Of a stretch of 64,000 bases of DNA, positions 1 through 7,800 are shown piece by piece (the stretch's first letter is position 1; each line of letters opens with the position of its first letter). The stretch spans positions 620,001 through 684,000 of the forward strand of contig NZ_CP007588.1 in assembly GCF_000732905.1 (NCBI RefSeq). The letters are read 5' to 3'. The translations under genes were made by a program, and so were the position numbers. The notes below the pieces were generated by a model. The model saw only the letters and a program-made list of their open reading frames with translations, searched no databases and was not told the origin of the DNA. The stretch is from Weissella tructae (GTDB lineage Bacteria; Bacillota; Bacilli; Lactobacillales; Lactobacillaceae).

Positions 1-90
1 TGTCTATTGATCATTATGTGTGTATACAAAAAACAATCTGATAAGCAAAGACAACAAAGTTAATGTAGCAACCATAAAGGAGAAAAAGTC

Positions 91-201
91 ATGAAGCTGA
101 TTAGTTACTTAGAAACACACGGTACTGGAGTAGAGCGCTTTAAAGATGCTGAAGTTGTAACAAACGAACAACTTATGGTTGTACCATCCATTGATAATTA
201 A
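91..201 (+). pseudogene. 5' part of a frameshifted gene of unknown function
   Basis: A 36-codon frame begins with ATG after a strong ribosome site (AAAGGAG) and stops at TAA in position 199-201. The +1 frame is open from 198 and continues as the next entry with no ribosome site of its own. The simplest reading is one gene of about 170 codons broken by a single-base frameshift near 195-205. The peptide (MKLISYLETHGTG...) has no signal sequence and I do not recognise it. The alternative is a genuine short leader peptide, which cannot be excluded by reading alone. Confidence 0.45.
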
Positions 202-248
202 ATGATGGTGAAAAAATTGCTCATCATTATCAGACAAATCTAAAGGAA

Positions 249-605
249 GTGTCTTCAACATCACATCCTGAATTTTTGAATTTAGCATATGATGAACGAC
301 TGGTTCAAGCATATTTAAATGACTCTATTAGCGTTTTGACCGTCACTGATGTATTCCAGGAGGATATGTTAGATGAAAATGGAGTGAGAGTTGTGAACAC
401 TAATTTCAAAAGGTCTGACATGCTGTATCTAACGGAGATTTGTTTAAAAACATATGAATTAAACAATCCTGATACACGCATACGTTTGGAGAAAAATCGT
501 CAGTATTACATGAAGACAGGTGAACACATGCAAGGCCGTAGAATCAATATTATTAATGTACGTGATACAACTCATGAATTATATGGAGAAAAAACAAATG
601 ACTAA
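249..605 (+). CDS. Unknown protein upstream of and overlapping a RelB-like antitoxin (3' part of a likely frameshifted gene)
   Basis: The frame is open from 198; the first usable start is GTG at 249, but the purine-rich AAAGGA sits only about one base before it, so this start is poor. The frame probably belongs to the gene starting at 91. The product is a mixed-charge soluble protein without membrane segments and I do not recognise a family. Its last 8 bases (598-605, ATGACTAA) overlap the start of the antitoxin gene, which suggests translational coupling. That position is where a toxin or accessory gene of a type II module is often found, but the function is not known. A short relic resembling its C-terminal end lies before the second antitoxin near 2270-2350. 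Confidence 0.5.
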   Translation: MSSTSHPEFLNLAYDERLVQAYLNDSISVLTVTDVFQEDMLDENGVRVVNTNFKRSDMLYLTEICLKTYELNNPDTRIRLEKNRQYYMKTGEHMQGRRINIINVRDTTHELYGEKTND

Positions 606-783
606 AAAGACAGAAACCACGGAAAAATTATTGCAAGTACGCGTTGAAGACACCGTTACGGACAGGTGTGACAAATTGTTTGCAGCTAGAGGTATCACAA
701 CACAAAATGCTATTCGCATGTTACTAGCACAAGTTGCAAACAGTGGGGAAACCCCATTTGACAACCTATTTACATCAAAATAA
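598..783 (+). CDS. RelB/DinJ-family antitoxin (copy 1)
   Basis: This 61-residue protein has the short RelB/DinJ layout: an N-terminal strand with the pattern LLQVRVEDTVTDRCD followed by helices in a ribbon-helix-helix arrangement (LFAARGITTQNAIRMLLAQ) and a C-terminal tail that would bind a toxin (GETPFDNLF). Such antitoxins repress their own promoter and neutralise a RelE/YafQ-type RNase. No RelE-like toxin follows; a terminator at 793-828 comes directly after the stop. It overlaps the upstream unknown gene by 8 bases. It is closely similar in protein sequence to the gene at 2353-2523. The family is assigned from pattern; the partner is unknown. Confidence 0.75.
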   Translation: MTKKTETTEKLLQVRVEDTVTDRCDKLFAARGITTQNAIRMLLAQVANSGETPFDNLFTSK

Positions 784-792
784 ACATAATAG

Positions 793-828
793 AAAAAGCC
801 ATTAAAGAAAATCTTTAATGGCTTTTTT
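793..828. terminator. Bidirectional rho-independent terminator
   Basis: A perfect 14-base stem (AAAAGCCATTAAAG pairing with CTTTAATGGCTTTT) is flanked by A and T runs. It ends the antitoxin gene on the plus strand and the convergent 446-residue gene on the minus strand. Confidence 0.9.
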
Positions 829-833
829 GTTAG

Positions 834-2174
834 TTAAAATGGCTTAGTGCTTCCATCTTCAATCGCGTCTTCAATGGAATCGTACAACGAATGAATGTTC
901 ATAAATTGATTGTTCATTTCATAAAATTGTTGTTGCATTAACTCTTGAGAAACAGTCCAGTGTTGATTAGCTTTTTCAAACACAGGTAATTGGTTGAAGC
1001 TTTCTTCTTGAATGACTGTCAAATATCCTTGTAATTGCCATAGATAATCGCTAAATGTACTGTGCATGACGCCGTATTGACCAGAATCTGATCCAAAAGA
1101 ATGACTGTACGTTGCTCGTGCTAAATCTATATGCTTCTTATGAGGGTTCAAGCCCTTTTCAAATAATTCTGTCATTCGTTGAACTTGTCCGGGTCTATTT
1201 GGGTCTACGGCACGAGAGTCCATTGTTGCAATCAACTTACCGTATAATCCGGCCAAAAAATCACTAGCCTGCAATCCAGGATATTCTTTTGAATCTAGGT
1301 TTTCCTGAATATCTGAAAATCCATTCTGGTGTAATCCTTCAGCTGGAGCGTCGTCATCTAATAATATTGTAATGGAATCTTTGGCTTCTTTTGCGGCTGA
1401 TAAATCACCATTTAAAAACAAGTCTTCCAAAACGAATAAATCAAGTCCATAAGCTAATTGGTCCGTAGGAAAAGGATACGAAACTAATGATATATTTTCT
1501 GTTCTAAAAATTTTCGCAGTATCGCGAATTATTTTTATCAATGTTCTATACATATCTACTTGTCTTGTAGTACGTGAGTGCCCTTGATATTTTTGAACCA
1601 CACGAGAAAGTTGCATTTTTAAGGTATTTAGCAAATCAGCAGTGCTTAAATCAGCATCATTAAGTGCCTTAGTTAGATCACCACCGAAGTATTTGTCTTC
1701 TGTACGTAAAAATTTTGTGATGGTGTATAAGAGTGGGTAAGGATTAAGATTGTGTCTATCAAGATAATAAAACCAATTTTTAAGTTTAGCAGCAATAAAC
1801 ACTTCACTCTTATCAAATGCACTTAATTGAAATGTAGAATGAGTATCATCTAGTAATTGAAATAAATCTAAATAGAACTGCGCAGCTGCGGTTTTGATAT
1901 CAGCAAGTGTAGTAACATTTTTTAGAAGAGTTAGTGATTTTAATTCTTTAGCTTGTGCGCTACGTTGATTGGCATAGTAATCATCTACCATCTTTTGGAA
2001 ACCAGTATCAAATTCACTTTGCTTTGATTTAGGAATGGCAAGATAAATACCCACATAGGCTGGAATGTTATCACTGCTAGACCCAAAAAAATTAAACTGA
2101 TCCTCTAAATTGTCTGAAATAGATACGCTTTTAGAAGGACCTTTTTCATCAAAATAAATGTTCACATCTTTCAT
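834..2174 (-). CDS. DUF3800-like protein (putative RNase H-fold enzyme)
   Basis: The 446-residue product opens with the strand NIYFDEKGPSKS, close to the I-Y-hydrophobic-D-E-S-G start of DUF3800 proteins. Near residues 265-320 it has ITILLDDDAPAEG and then LQASDFLAGLYG, matching the L-Q-x-A/S-D-hydrophobic motif at the end of that family. The acidic residues in these blocks would be the metal ligands of an RNase H-like site. The remaining C-terminal 130 residues are helical and glutamine-rich. There is no signal peptide or membrane segment. The gene sits between two paralogous antitoxin genes, in the opposite direction. DUF3800 proteins are common in accessory and defence regions; a defence role here is only inference. 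The start at 2174 is preceded by a GGAGA-like site. Confidence 0.55.
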   Translation of the reverse strand: MKDVNIYFDEKGPSKSVSISDNLEDQFNFFGSSSDNIPAYVGIYLAIPKSKQSEFDTGFQKMVDDYYANQRSAQAKELKSLTLLKNVTTLADIKTAAAQFYLDLFQLLDDTHSTFQLSAFDKSEVFIAAKLKNWFYYLDRHNLNPYPLLYTITKFLRTEDKYFGGDLTKALNDADLSTADLLNTLKMQLSRVVQKYQGHSRTTRQVDMYRTLIKIIRDTAKIFRTENISLVSYPFPTDQLAYGLDLFVLEDLFLNGDLSAAKEAKDSITILLDDDAPAEGLHQNGFSDIQENLDSKEYPGLQASDFLAGLYGKLIATMDSRAVDPNRPGQVQRMTELFEKGLNPHKKHIDLARATYSHSFGSDSGQYGVMHSTFSDYLWQLQGYLTVIQEESFNQLPVFEKANQHWTVSQELMQQQFYEMNNQFMNIHSLYDSIEDAIEDGSTKPF

Positions 2175-2264
2175 AATTCAAATCTCCATTCATATATAGT
2201 TCACTACATCACAATTGTAAACCTTTTGTGGAATGAAGTACAAATTAAATGAAATAAACATTGC

Positions 2265-2352
2265 TTTCCGATTTAAACAGCGTAGAATAAGTATCGTGTT
2301 ATATGACACATACATAAATTTATCGGATAGAGAAAAGGAAGAATACATACTC
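2265..2352 (+). pseudogene. Relic of the antitoxin-upstream gene
   Basis: Before the second antitoxin an open stretch in the same frame reads QRRISIVLYDTYINL and then a charged tail, which resembles the last residues of the gene upstream of antitoxin copy 1 (GRRINIINVRDTTHEL). The rest of the gene is missing, so this looks like a deletion remnant of a duplicated two-gene module. The similarity is short and only suggestive. Confidence 0.35.
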
Positions 2353-2523
2353 ATGACTGAAAAATTGATCCAACTACGCGTAGAAGATAACGTTAAGGAT
2401 AAGTGTGATGAATTATTCGCTGCTAACGGTTTGACAACACAAAGCGCCATCAAGATGATGCTTACTCAAGTAGCACATAGTGGTGAAACACCATTTGATA
2501 ACTTGTTTGCGCCACACAACTAA
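2353..2523 (+). CDS. RelB/DinJ-family antitoxin (copy 2)
   Basis: The 56-residue protein begins MTEKLIQLRVEDNVKDKCD and keeps the same layout as copy 1: a DNA-binding strand, helices (LFAANGLTTQSAIKMMLTQ) and the tail HSGETPFDNLFAPHN. The two copies are clearly paralogous, differing mostly by conservative changes. A longer in-frame reading from 2233 exists, but alignment with copy 1 places the start at 2353. No toxin gene follows; a terminator is at 2540-2569. It may still bind a toxin encoded elsewhere or act as a solitary regulator or anti-addiction protein. Confidence 0.72.
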   Translation: MTEKLIQLRVEDNVKDKCDELFAANGLTTQSAIKMMLTQVAHSGETPFDNLFAPHN

Positions 2524-2539
2524 TTCCTAAACAACTAAG

Positions 2540-2569
2540 AAGCCATACATATACTGTATGGCTTTTTTT
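2540..2569 (+). terminator. Rho-independent terminator
   Basis: The stem AAGCCATAC/GTATGGCTT is followed by seven T residues directly after antitoxin copy 2. Confidence 0.88.
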
Positions 2570-2696
2570 GATACGAAACAAAAATTGGTATTTATGATTT
2601 ACCGTGGTTTTCTATGATAAATACGAAAAGACGTTCTTTATTTTTGATTATTTAAAACGAAAAATGTTTTTATTTTAAAAAAACTAAAAGTTAAGG

Positions 2697-2725
2697 TTGT
2701 ATTAAATTTTCAGACTTGCTATTCT
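2697..2725 (+). promoter_or_regulatory. Candidate promoter of the surface-protein/toxin operon
   Basis: TTGTAT at 2697 and TATTCT at 2720 are separated by 17 bases, about 50 bases before the first gene of the operon at 2776. This is a reasonable sigma-70 match, judged by eye in AT-rich DNA. Confidence 0.4.
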
Positions 2726-2775
2726 TATGTCTTGTAAGAAAAATTTATCGAATCAGTATAAGGAGAGTAGTGTTT

Positions 2776-3165
2776 ATGTATTTGTTGAAGGATTTTTGGA
2801 CTAAGATGTTTGATTATAAGGGACGTGACGATCGTAAGAGTTTCTGGGTAGGTTACCTAGGAAATGCGGTAATTATTGTGGCGGTATACCTATTTATTTC
2901 AATTCTAATGGGAGTTGTGTCTGGATTCATGGAGTTAGAGGATGAAGGACTATTGGTTCTTGAAGTTATCCTACTAACGAACTTGATTTTGGCCATGTTT
3001 ATCTACTGGATTGCTAGTTTGCCAGCCATGACACGTCGTTTGCGTGATGCTGGATTCAGCCCTTGGTGGACTGTTGCCACAATGGTACCAATGCTACAAA
3101 TCGTCCCATTCATCTTGTGGTTCTTCCCTACAAAGAATGACCGTATGGTTGGCTACACTGATTAA
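2776..3165 (+). CDS. DUF805 family membrane protein
   Basis: This 129-residue protein has the DUF805 (YhaH-type) plan. An N-terminal amphipathic stretch with the FDYKGRDDRKSFW motif is followed by about four membrane helices and the conserved TRRLRDAGFSPWW segment in the loop before the last helices. The function of the family is not known. The ATG at 2776 follows AAGGAGAG with good spacing, so I prefer it over an upstream in-frame start at 2716. The gene is first in an apparent operon with the LPxTG protein, which starts 35 bases downstream, so it may be involved in export or assembly of the surface proteins; that is inference. Confidence 0.85.
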   Translation: MYLLKDFWTKMFDYKGRDDRKSFWVGYLGNAVIIVAVYLFISILMGVVSGFMELEDEGLLVLEVILLTNLILAMFIYWIASLPAMTRRLRDAGFSPWWTVATMVPMLQIVPFILWFFPTKNDRMVGYTD

Positions 3166-3200
3166 TTCAGTGTACTAAAGGGATAACGGGATAATTAAAT

Positions 3201-6101
3201 ATGAAAAAAGTATGGAAGAAAGGCCTCGTGTGGGTGAGTCTTTTGGCTTTAGGAACGTCACAGTTCTTATCTTTTAGCCAATTGATTGTCCACGGAGCTG
3301 GTCAGCCGATTTCGGTCAATCACCAGTCTGTTTTACCTAATGGTGTAAAAACAGACATACGTGGAACCATTAGCTCAATCAACGACCTGAGTAATGGGAA
3401 TGTAAAGGTTAAATTGATTACTCAATCAGAAGCTGATCCTAAAGAATTAGATGATATTTTACTGGATGGCGCACTACAATTTGGTGGTAATTCACAATTG
3501 ATTGTGGAGAAGGGGAATGCGAGCCAAAATAATGCGACGTCTGTCTCTTTTGATCCACAAGATAAAGGTGCTTTGCCACAGGTCTTGTTCACTAACGTGG
3601 GAACAACCAAATCCGGTCAAAACGTTGACCTGGGATGGGAAGTCACGAAATATCGTAAGCCAAAAGATGAATCACGTTTGACATTGCGAGTTGGAGATCA
3701 AGGTGCGTTACACGCGTCTATGCGTCAATTAGGTGGAATTGAATCACGTTTGACGTTCTATCATGCCGGGACTAAAAAGCCGATTAACTTGATGATGTTC
3801 CCCGCAATTAATGACATTGATTACTCACAAGCATTCAAGCTATCAAACGCAACACTGTTAGGTGCCGGTAGTAATATTACTGCAGGTCCCAATGGATTAA
3901 TGCTATCTGATCCAACACCTGTTAATGGTTTAGCAGACTTTCCTTTGGGTGGTTTGTTGTACCAATACTATGGTAGTGAGTTATTAACGATGTACAATTC
4001 TTTGCATGCTGATGATGTTGAACCTGCTTCAAACGGTTATGACATTTTTGGTGCATTCGGAACAATCAAAAGTATTGAAGTTGCTAAGCCAGATTTTGGT
4101 GAGGTAAAAATTCCCAAAGCAAGTTGGAAATATACGGATAAGGCACTAAAGGCGAATGATGATGTCGCGATTGAATTAGTACAACCAATTAATGCCCTGG
4201 ACAAGGACATTAATCACCGTTATGAAAACTGGGAAACTAAATTTACGCTTCCTGAGAAGCTAAATGATGCGAAGATTGAATTAGTTGATAACAACGGTAA
4301 CGTCGTACCAACAACACAAAAGAAGTTATCTGATGGTCGTTATCAAGTAGTCGTAACCCCTGAAACCATGAAGACATTAGGCTTCAAGGGAGAAACATAC
4401 CGTTTCAAGATTACAGGTAAAGTTGATGGCAAGATTACGGATCAAACAACCTGGCAATTTGTAGCGGATACCAATATTGATAAGATTAAGGATACAATCG
4501 CAACCAAGACTAAGCCAATTGAAAACAAAGCTACAGTGACGGTTCGTTACTTACGTAAGGACACCACTGAAGAAATTGCCAAGACCCAAACAGCTAAGTT
4601 TGGGTATGGTAAGCCCTGGGAAATTAAGCTTGGTAAAGACGTAACAGGTTACATTCTGGATGCAGAAAACGCCGCTAAGCTATCTGGCCAAATCGTTGAT
4701 TTCCACGAAAAGAATATTGATCTGGTTTATATTCCTCGCGAACAAAACCTAACGGTCAATTTCATGTTAGAAGATGGGACACCGTTAGGTAAGACTGACG
4801 TTCCTGCTTTCTACAACGAATTATATGGTTCTTCAGCGAACGATATCGACGATATCTATTCATTAGTTGTCGAAAAGTTACCTGAAAACGCCGCTGGTTT
4901 ATTAAAGTCAGAAAATGAAAATGTGAACTATACGTACCGTAAGACACGTGGTTATTGGGTTGAATTGAATTACGGGGCGCAAGCTATCACACGTATGGAT
5001 TATCGTGGAAACATTCGATCAAACGGAATTGACTATAACGACGGTGAATTAATTACGCTTGTGAATGATAAGGATAACGCTTTGATCGTGCAACATGATG
5101 TTGAGCGTCAAGGTGGTATCTCACAACAATCTTTGACTCCTGGTCAATCAGTCGATGTGAAATTAACGACCGGTGATAAGGTAACTGTTAGTCTAGATGA
5201 CCAAGGAACAGCTAAGATTTTCCGTGACTCTGCATATTACGATATGACGAGTGAAATCAAGCAAGGTAATTGGACGAATACAACACGTATCTTTACAGGT
5301 GATAAGAAACTTGTTGAAGAACAAATCACCACGATGAATGGTGTCTCTGGTGAAATTATTAGCCGTACAACAAAGCAAATTTCGGATGGTTACACGGTCC
5401 AAGCTGAAGTTGTGACCAAAGAACAAGGTCAACCAAACACTAAGGCAATCAACGTTCCTGGAACAGAATTTAAGCGTTCAGTAAAACTATCTGGTAAGCC
5501 ACAAACTGCATTGGCAGCCCTTGCGCCTGTATCTGATACAGAAGTACAAGAGCTACCCATTGAAAACGAAGCGGCTGATCCAGTCTTTACACCGGAAGAT
5601 ACTGTGTCTGGTGCAGCTGAAATGCCTGTGAATGACGAAAACAAGTTCGATGAAAATGCGCCTCAAGGTGACTTAATCGACGACGAACGCGCCATGAAGA
5701 ATTTGACTGACCAAAACAAGGTGAGTGTGTTCAAGGATGGCAAGTTGCTTAAGGAAGGCACAATTCCAAATGGTCAACAACTGACAGTTGAAGAACTAGA
5801 AGAGCCTAAACCTGAAGCAAAGAATGATGACAAGGCTAAGGATGCTAAACCATCTGATACGTCATCTAAGCATGCAGATACACCACAAGTTGATCCAAAC
5901 ATTTCCATAACACCTGACGAAAATGGTAATATCACGACCCAAGAACCTTGGAATCCTTTGTCTAAGACAAGTGGTCAATTACCAGGAACTGGGTGGGTAT
6001 CAAATGCCTGGGTGAAAGCAGCAGGTGTTGTATTGTTGATTATCCTTATTTTGGCCGGATTCGTGATGTTGATGCGTCGAGGAGGGAAAAATCATGTCTA
6101 A
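3201..6101 (+). CDS. LPxTG-anchored surface protein with MucBP-like domains
   Basis: The 966-residue precursor has an N-terminal signal peptide (KKVWKKGLVWVSLLAL...) and a C-terminal sorting signal: LPGTG at residues 927-931, a hydrophobic helix and a positively charged tail (LMRRGGKNHV). Sortase would join it to the cell wall. Residues about 445-580 contain strand-rich units starting ATVTVRYLRKDTTEE and NLTVNFMLEDGTPLG, typical of mucin-binding (MucBP) domains. The region before them is a large beta-rich domain I do not recognise, and residues about 800-920 are acidic and proline-rich, like a wall-spanning spacer. Its stop overlaps the start of the lysine-rich toxin-like gene by 8 bases (6094-6101), so the two are translationally coupled. 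The acidic stalk next to an extremely basic partner suggests possible electrostatic pairing, an inference. Confidence 0.85.
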   Translation: MKKVWKKGLVWVSLLALGTSQFLSFSQLIVHGAGQPISVNHQSVLPNGVKTDIRGTISSINDLSNGNVKVKLITQSEADPKELDDILLDGALQFGGNSQLIVEKGNASQNNATSVSFDPQDKGALPQVLFTNVGTTKSGQNVDLGWEVTKYRKPKDESRLTLRVGDQGALHASMRQLGGIESRLTFYHAGTKKPINLMMFPAINDIDYSQAFKLSNATLLGAGSNITAGPNGLMLSDPTPVNGLADFPLGGLLYQYYGSELLTMYNSLHADDVEPASNGYDIFGAFGTIKSIEVAKPDFGEVKIPKASWKYTDKALKANDDVAIELVQPINALDKDINHRYENWETKFTLPEKLNDAKIELVDNNGNVVPTTQKKLSDGRYQVVVTPETMKTLGFKGETYRFKITGKVDGKITDQTTWQFVADTNIDKIKDTIATKTKPIENKATVTVRYLRKDTTEEIAKTQTAKFGYGKPWEIKLGKDVTGYILDAENAAKLSGQIVDFHEKNIDLVYIPREQNLTVNFMLEDGTPLGKTDVPAFYNELYGSSANDIDDIYSLVVEKLPENAAGLLKSENENVNYTYRKTRGYWVELNYGAQAITRMDYRGNIRSNGIDYNDGELITLVNDKDNALIVQHDVERQGGISQQSLTPGQSVDVKLTTGDKVTVSLDDQGTAKIFRDSAYYDMTSEIKQGNWTNTTRIFTGDKKLVEEQITTMNGVSGEIISRTTKQISDGYTVQAEVVTKEQGQPNTKAINVPGTEFKRSVKLSGKPQTALAALAPVSDTEVQELPIENEAADPVFTPEDTVSGAAEMPVNDENKFDENAPQGDLIDDERAMKNLTDQNKVSVFKDGKLLKEGTIPNGQQLTVEELEEPKPEAKNDDKAKDAKPSDTSSKHADTPQVDPNISITPDENGNITTQEPWNPLSKTSGQLPGTGWVSNAWVKAAGVVLLIILILAGFVMLMRRGGKNHV

Positions 6102-7782
6102 ACGATTTAAGAAATTCCTCAAGCACTTTAATATCTCAATGGTTGTGGTCCTATTCATTAGTTCTTTTGGTGTTTTACCTTCTGCCTTAACAGCAGAACA
6201 GGTACATGCGGCCGAAAAAGTCCTCAATAATGGTCAATACCAACAAAAAGTTGGTAGCGCAGAAGTCTATGATTACGGGAAAGATACAAATCCGCGTCAG
6301 CAACAAAAGACAACGGTTGATTATTCTCGTGAGGGAAGTCCTCGTGAAATTCCACAACCAGAACCAGTGCGTTTCTGGAAGTCAATCAAGAAAGCTACAA
6401 AGAGCATTGGAAGAGCTGTTTCAAAGCCGTTTCGTGCGGCCAAAAAGTGGGTTGCGCCTAAGCCAAAACCAAGGTACATTCCTAAACCAGCTCCAAGGCG
6501 TTGGTCACCACCACGTGCAGCCAAGCGTTGGGTTCAAAAGGTAGCTCCAAAGTGGAAAGCGCCTAAGCGTAAAGCACCAAAGAAGCAGGCACCTAAGCGA
6601 AAAGCGCCAAAGAAGCAAAACAAGAAAAAGCAGAATAAAAAGAAAAAGGCTCCGAAAAAGCAAAATAAGAAAAAAGCAAAGCCTAAAAAGAAGAAACGTC
6701 CATCCTTGATGAGCAAGGCCAAGAAAAAGGCCAATAACTTAAAAAAGAAAGCGAAAAGCAAGGTAAAAAACGCTTCTAAGAACGTTAAAAAGGCCGCTAA
6801 ATCAGTTAAAAAAGCTGCTAAATCGGTCAAAAAGGGCGCTGTGAAAGGCTTTAAGAAGGCACAACAATGGACTAAAAAGAACAAAGGTAAGTTCATAAAA
6901 GCTGGAGACGTTGTTGGAGATTTCTTAGGTCTGAAGGATGGTTATGCTGTCATTACTGGTAAGGATTGGTCAACTGGTAAGAAGGTATCTCGTGTTAAGT
7001 CTGCAGGTTGGCTATTAGTTGGATTTACCCCTATGGGTAAGGCAGCTAAAGGTGCTAAAATAGCAGGTAAGGGATTCAAAGCAGCCAGAGCTGGTAAGAA
7101 GGCTAATAAGGCTAAGAAAGCTGCCCCTAAGAGAAAATCTAGTCCTTTGAAGAAGGGGGCTAAGTTCGGTAAGAAGCTGAAGAAAAAGATTACTCCTAAG
7201 AAGAAATCTTCTAAGAAAAAAGCCCCTAAGAAAAAGAATTCAGCGTTGCAAGCTGGTAACCGCGCCCAACGTCGTGCCGCCAACAAGAAGGGGCATAAGG
7301 GTTCTAAGAAGAATAAGGACAAGGTTAACCAAAAGCGCCAAAAGCAAAATAAGGCCGCTAAACAACAACGTAAGAATACTAAAAACGCTAAGTCTAAGAA
7401 GCGTAATTCACCACTGAAGAAGAGCAATTCTAAGGCTAAGAATCTGAAGAAAAAGAATTCAAAGCCAAAGAAAAAGTCTACCAAAGGAAAAGTCGATAAA
7501 CTTTCTCCTAAGGAAATTAATAACATGTCCTTTGATGAATTATGGAATAGTGTCCCTGTAAATCAAGGATGGACTAGAACGAATTTTAATGGTCGAGTCC
7601 ACATCCGTAGACCAGATGGAACCTTTAGAGTTCGTATTGATCCTCCAGATAAAATCACTAAGTATCAACACATGCATGTTTATAATAAAAAAGAACAGTT
7701 ATTAGACATAAAGGGCAATGTTGTTGATAAAAATAGCCCTGCGGGTCATATTCGTTGGAATCATAAAGTCCCAAGTAAGTAG
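6094..7782 (+). CDS. Secreted lysine-rich polymorphic toxin with pretoxin segment and C-terminal toxin domain
   Basis: The 562-residue protein starts with a basic n-region, a hydrophobic helix and a likely signal peptidase site near ALTAEQVHAAE. Residues about 110-265 and 330-465 are dominated by lysine with alanine, proline and asparagine in short repeated units such as KAPKKQ. Between them, residues about 265-335 read GDVVGDFLGLKDGYAVITGK followed by DWSTGKK and a glycine/alanine-rich helix. This resembles the PT-TG pretoxin segment that precedes toxin domains in exported polymorphic toxins. The last 97 residues (466-562) form a non-repetitive compact domain with H503, DPPD at 516-519, HMH at 526-528, D538, H552 and H557, a histidine/aspartate set suited to a nuclease. 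The exact toxin family is not certain. The gene overlaps the LPxTG gene and is followed 18 bases later by an immunity-type gene. Confidence 0.72.
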   Translation: MSKRFKKFLKHFNISMVVVLFISSFGVLPSALTAEQVHAAEKVLNNGQYQQKVGSAEVYDYGKDTNPRQQQKTTVDYSREGSPREIPQPEPVRFWKSIKKATKSIGRAVSKPFRAAKKWVAPKPKPRYIPKPAPRRWSPPRAAKRWVQKVAPKWKAPKRKAPKKQAPKRKAPKKQNKKKQNKKKKAPKKQNKKKAKPKKKKRPSLMSKAKKKANNLKKKAKSKVKNASKNVKKAAKSVKKAAKSVKKGAVKGFKKAQQWTKKNKGKFIKAGDVVGDFLGLKDGYAVITGKDWSTGKKVSRVKSAGWLLVGFTPMGKAAKGAKIAGKGFKAARAGKKANKAKKAAPKRKSSPLKKGAKFGKKLKKKITPKKKSSKKKAPKKKNSALQAGNRAQRRAANKKGHKGSKKNKDKVNQKRQKQNKAAKQQRKNTKNAKSKKRNSPLKKSNSKAKNLKKKNSKPKKKSTKGKVDKLSPKEINNMSFDELWNSVPVNQGWTRTNFNGRVHIRRPDGTFRVRIDPPDKITKYQHMHVYNKKEQLLDIKGNVVDKNSPAGHIRWNHKVPSK

Positions 7783-7800
7783 AATAGGAAGAATTAAATT

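Noticed and set aside
2233-2352. Longer form of antitoxin copy 2 starting at 2233
   Set aside because: The additional residues look like a relic of another gene; copy 1 defines the start at the equivalent of 2353.
6534-7526. Long open frames on the minus strand inside the lysine-rich toxin gene
   Set aside because: They are phenylalanine/leucine-rich mirror readings of AAG/AAA-rich codons, lack ribosome sites and have no family features.
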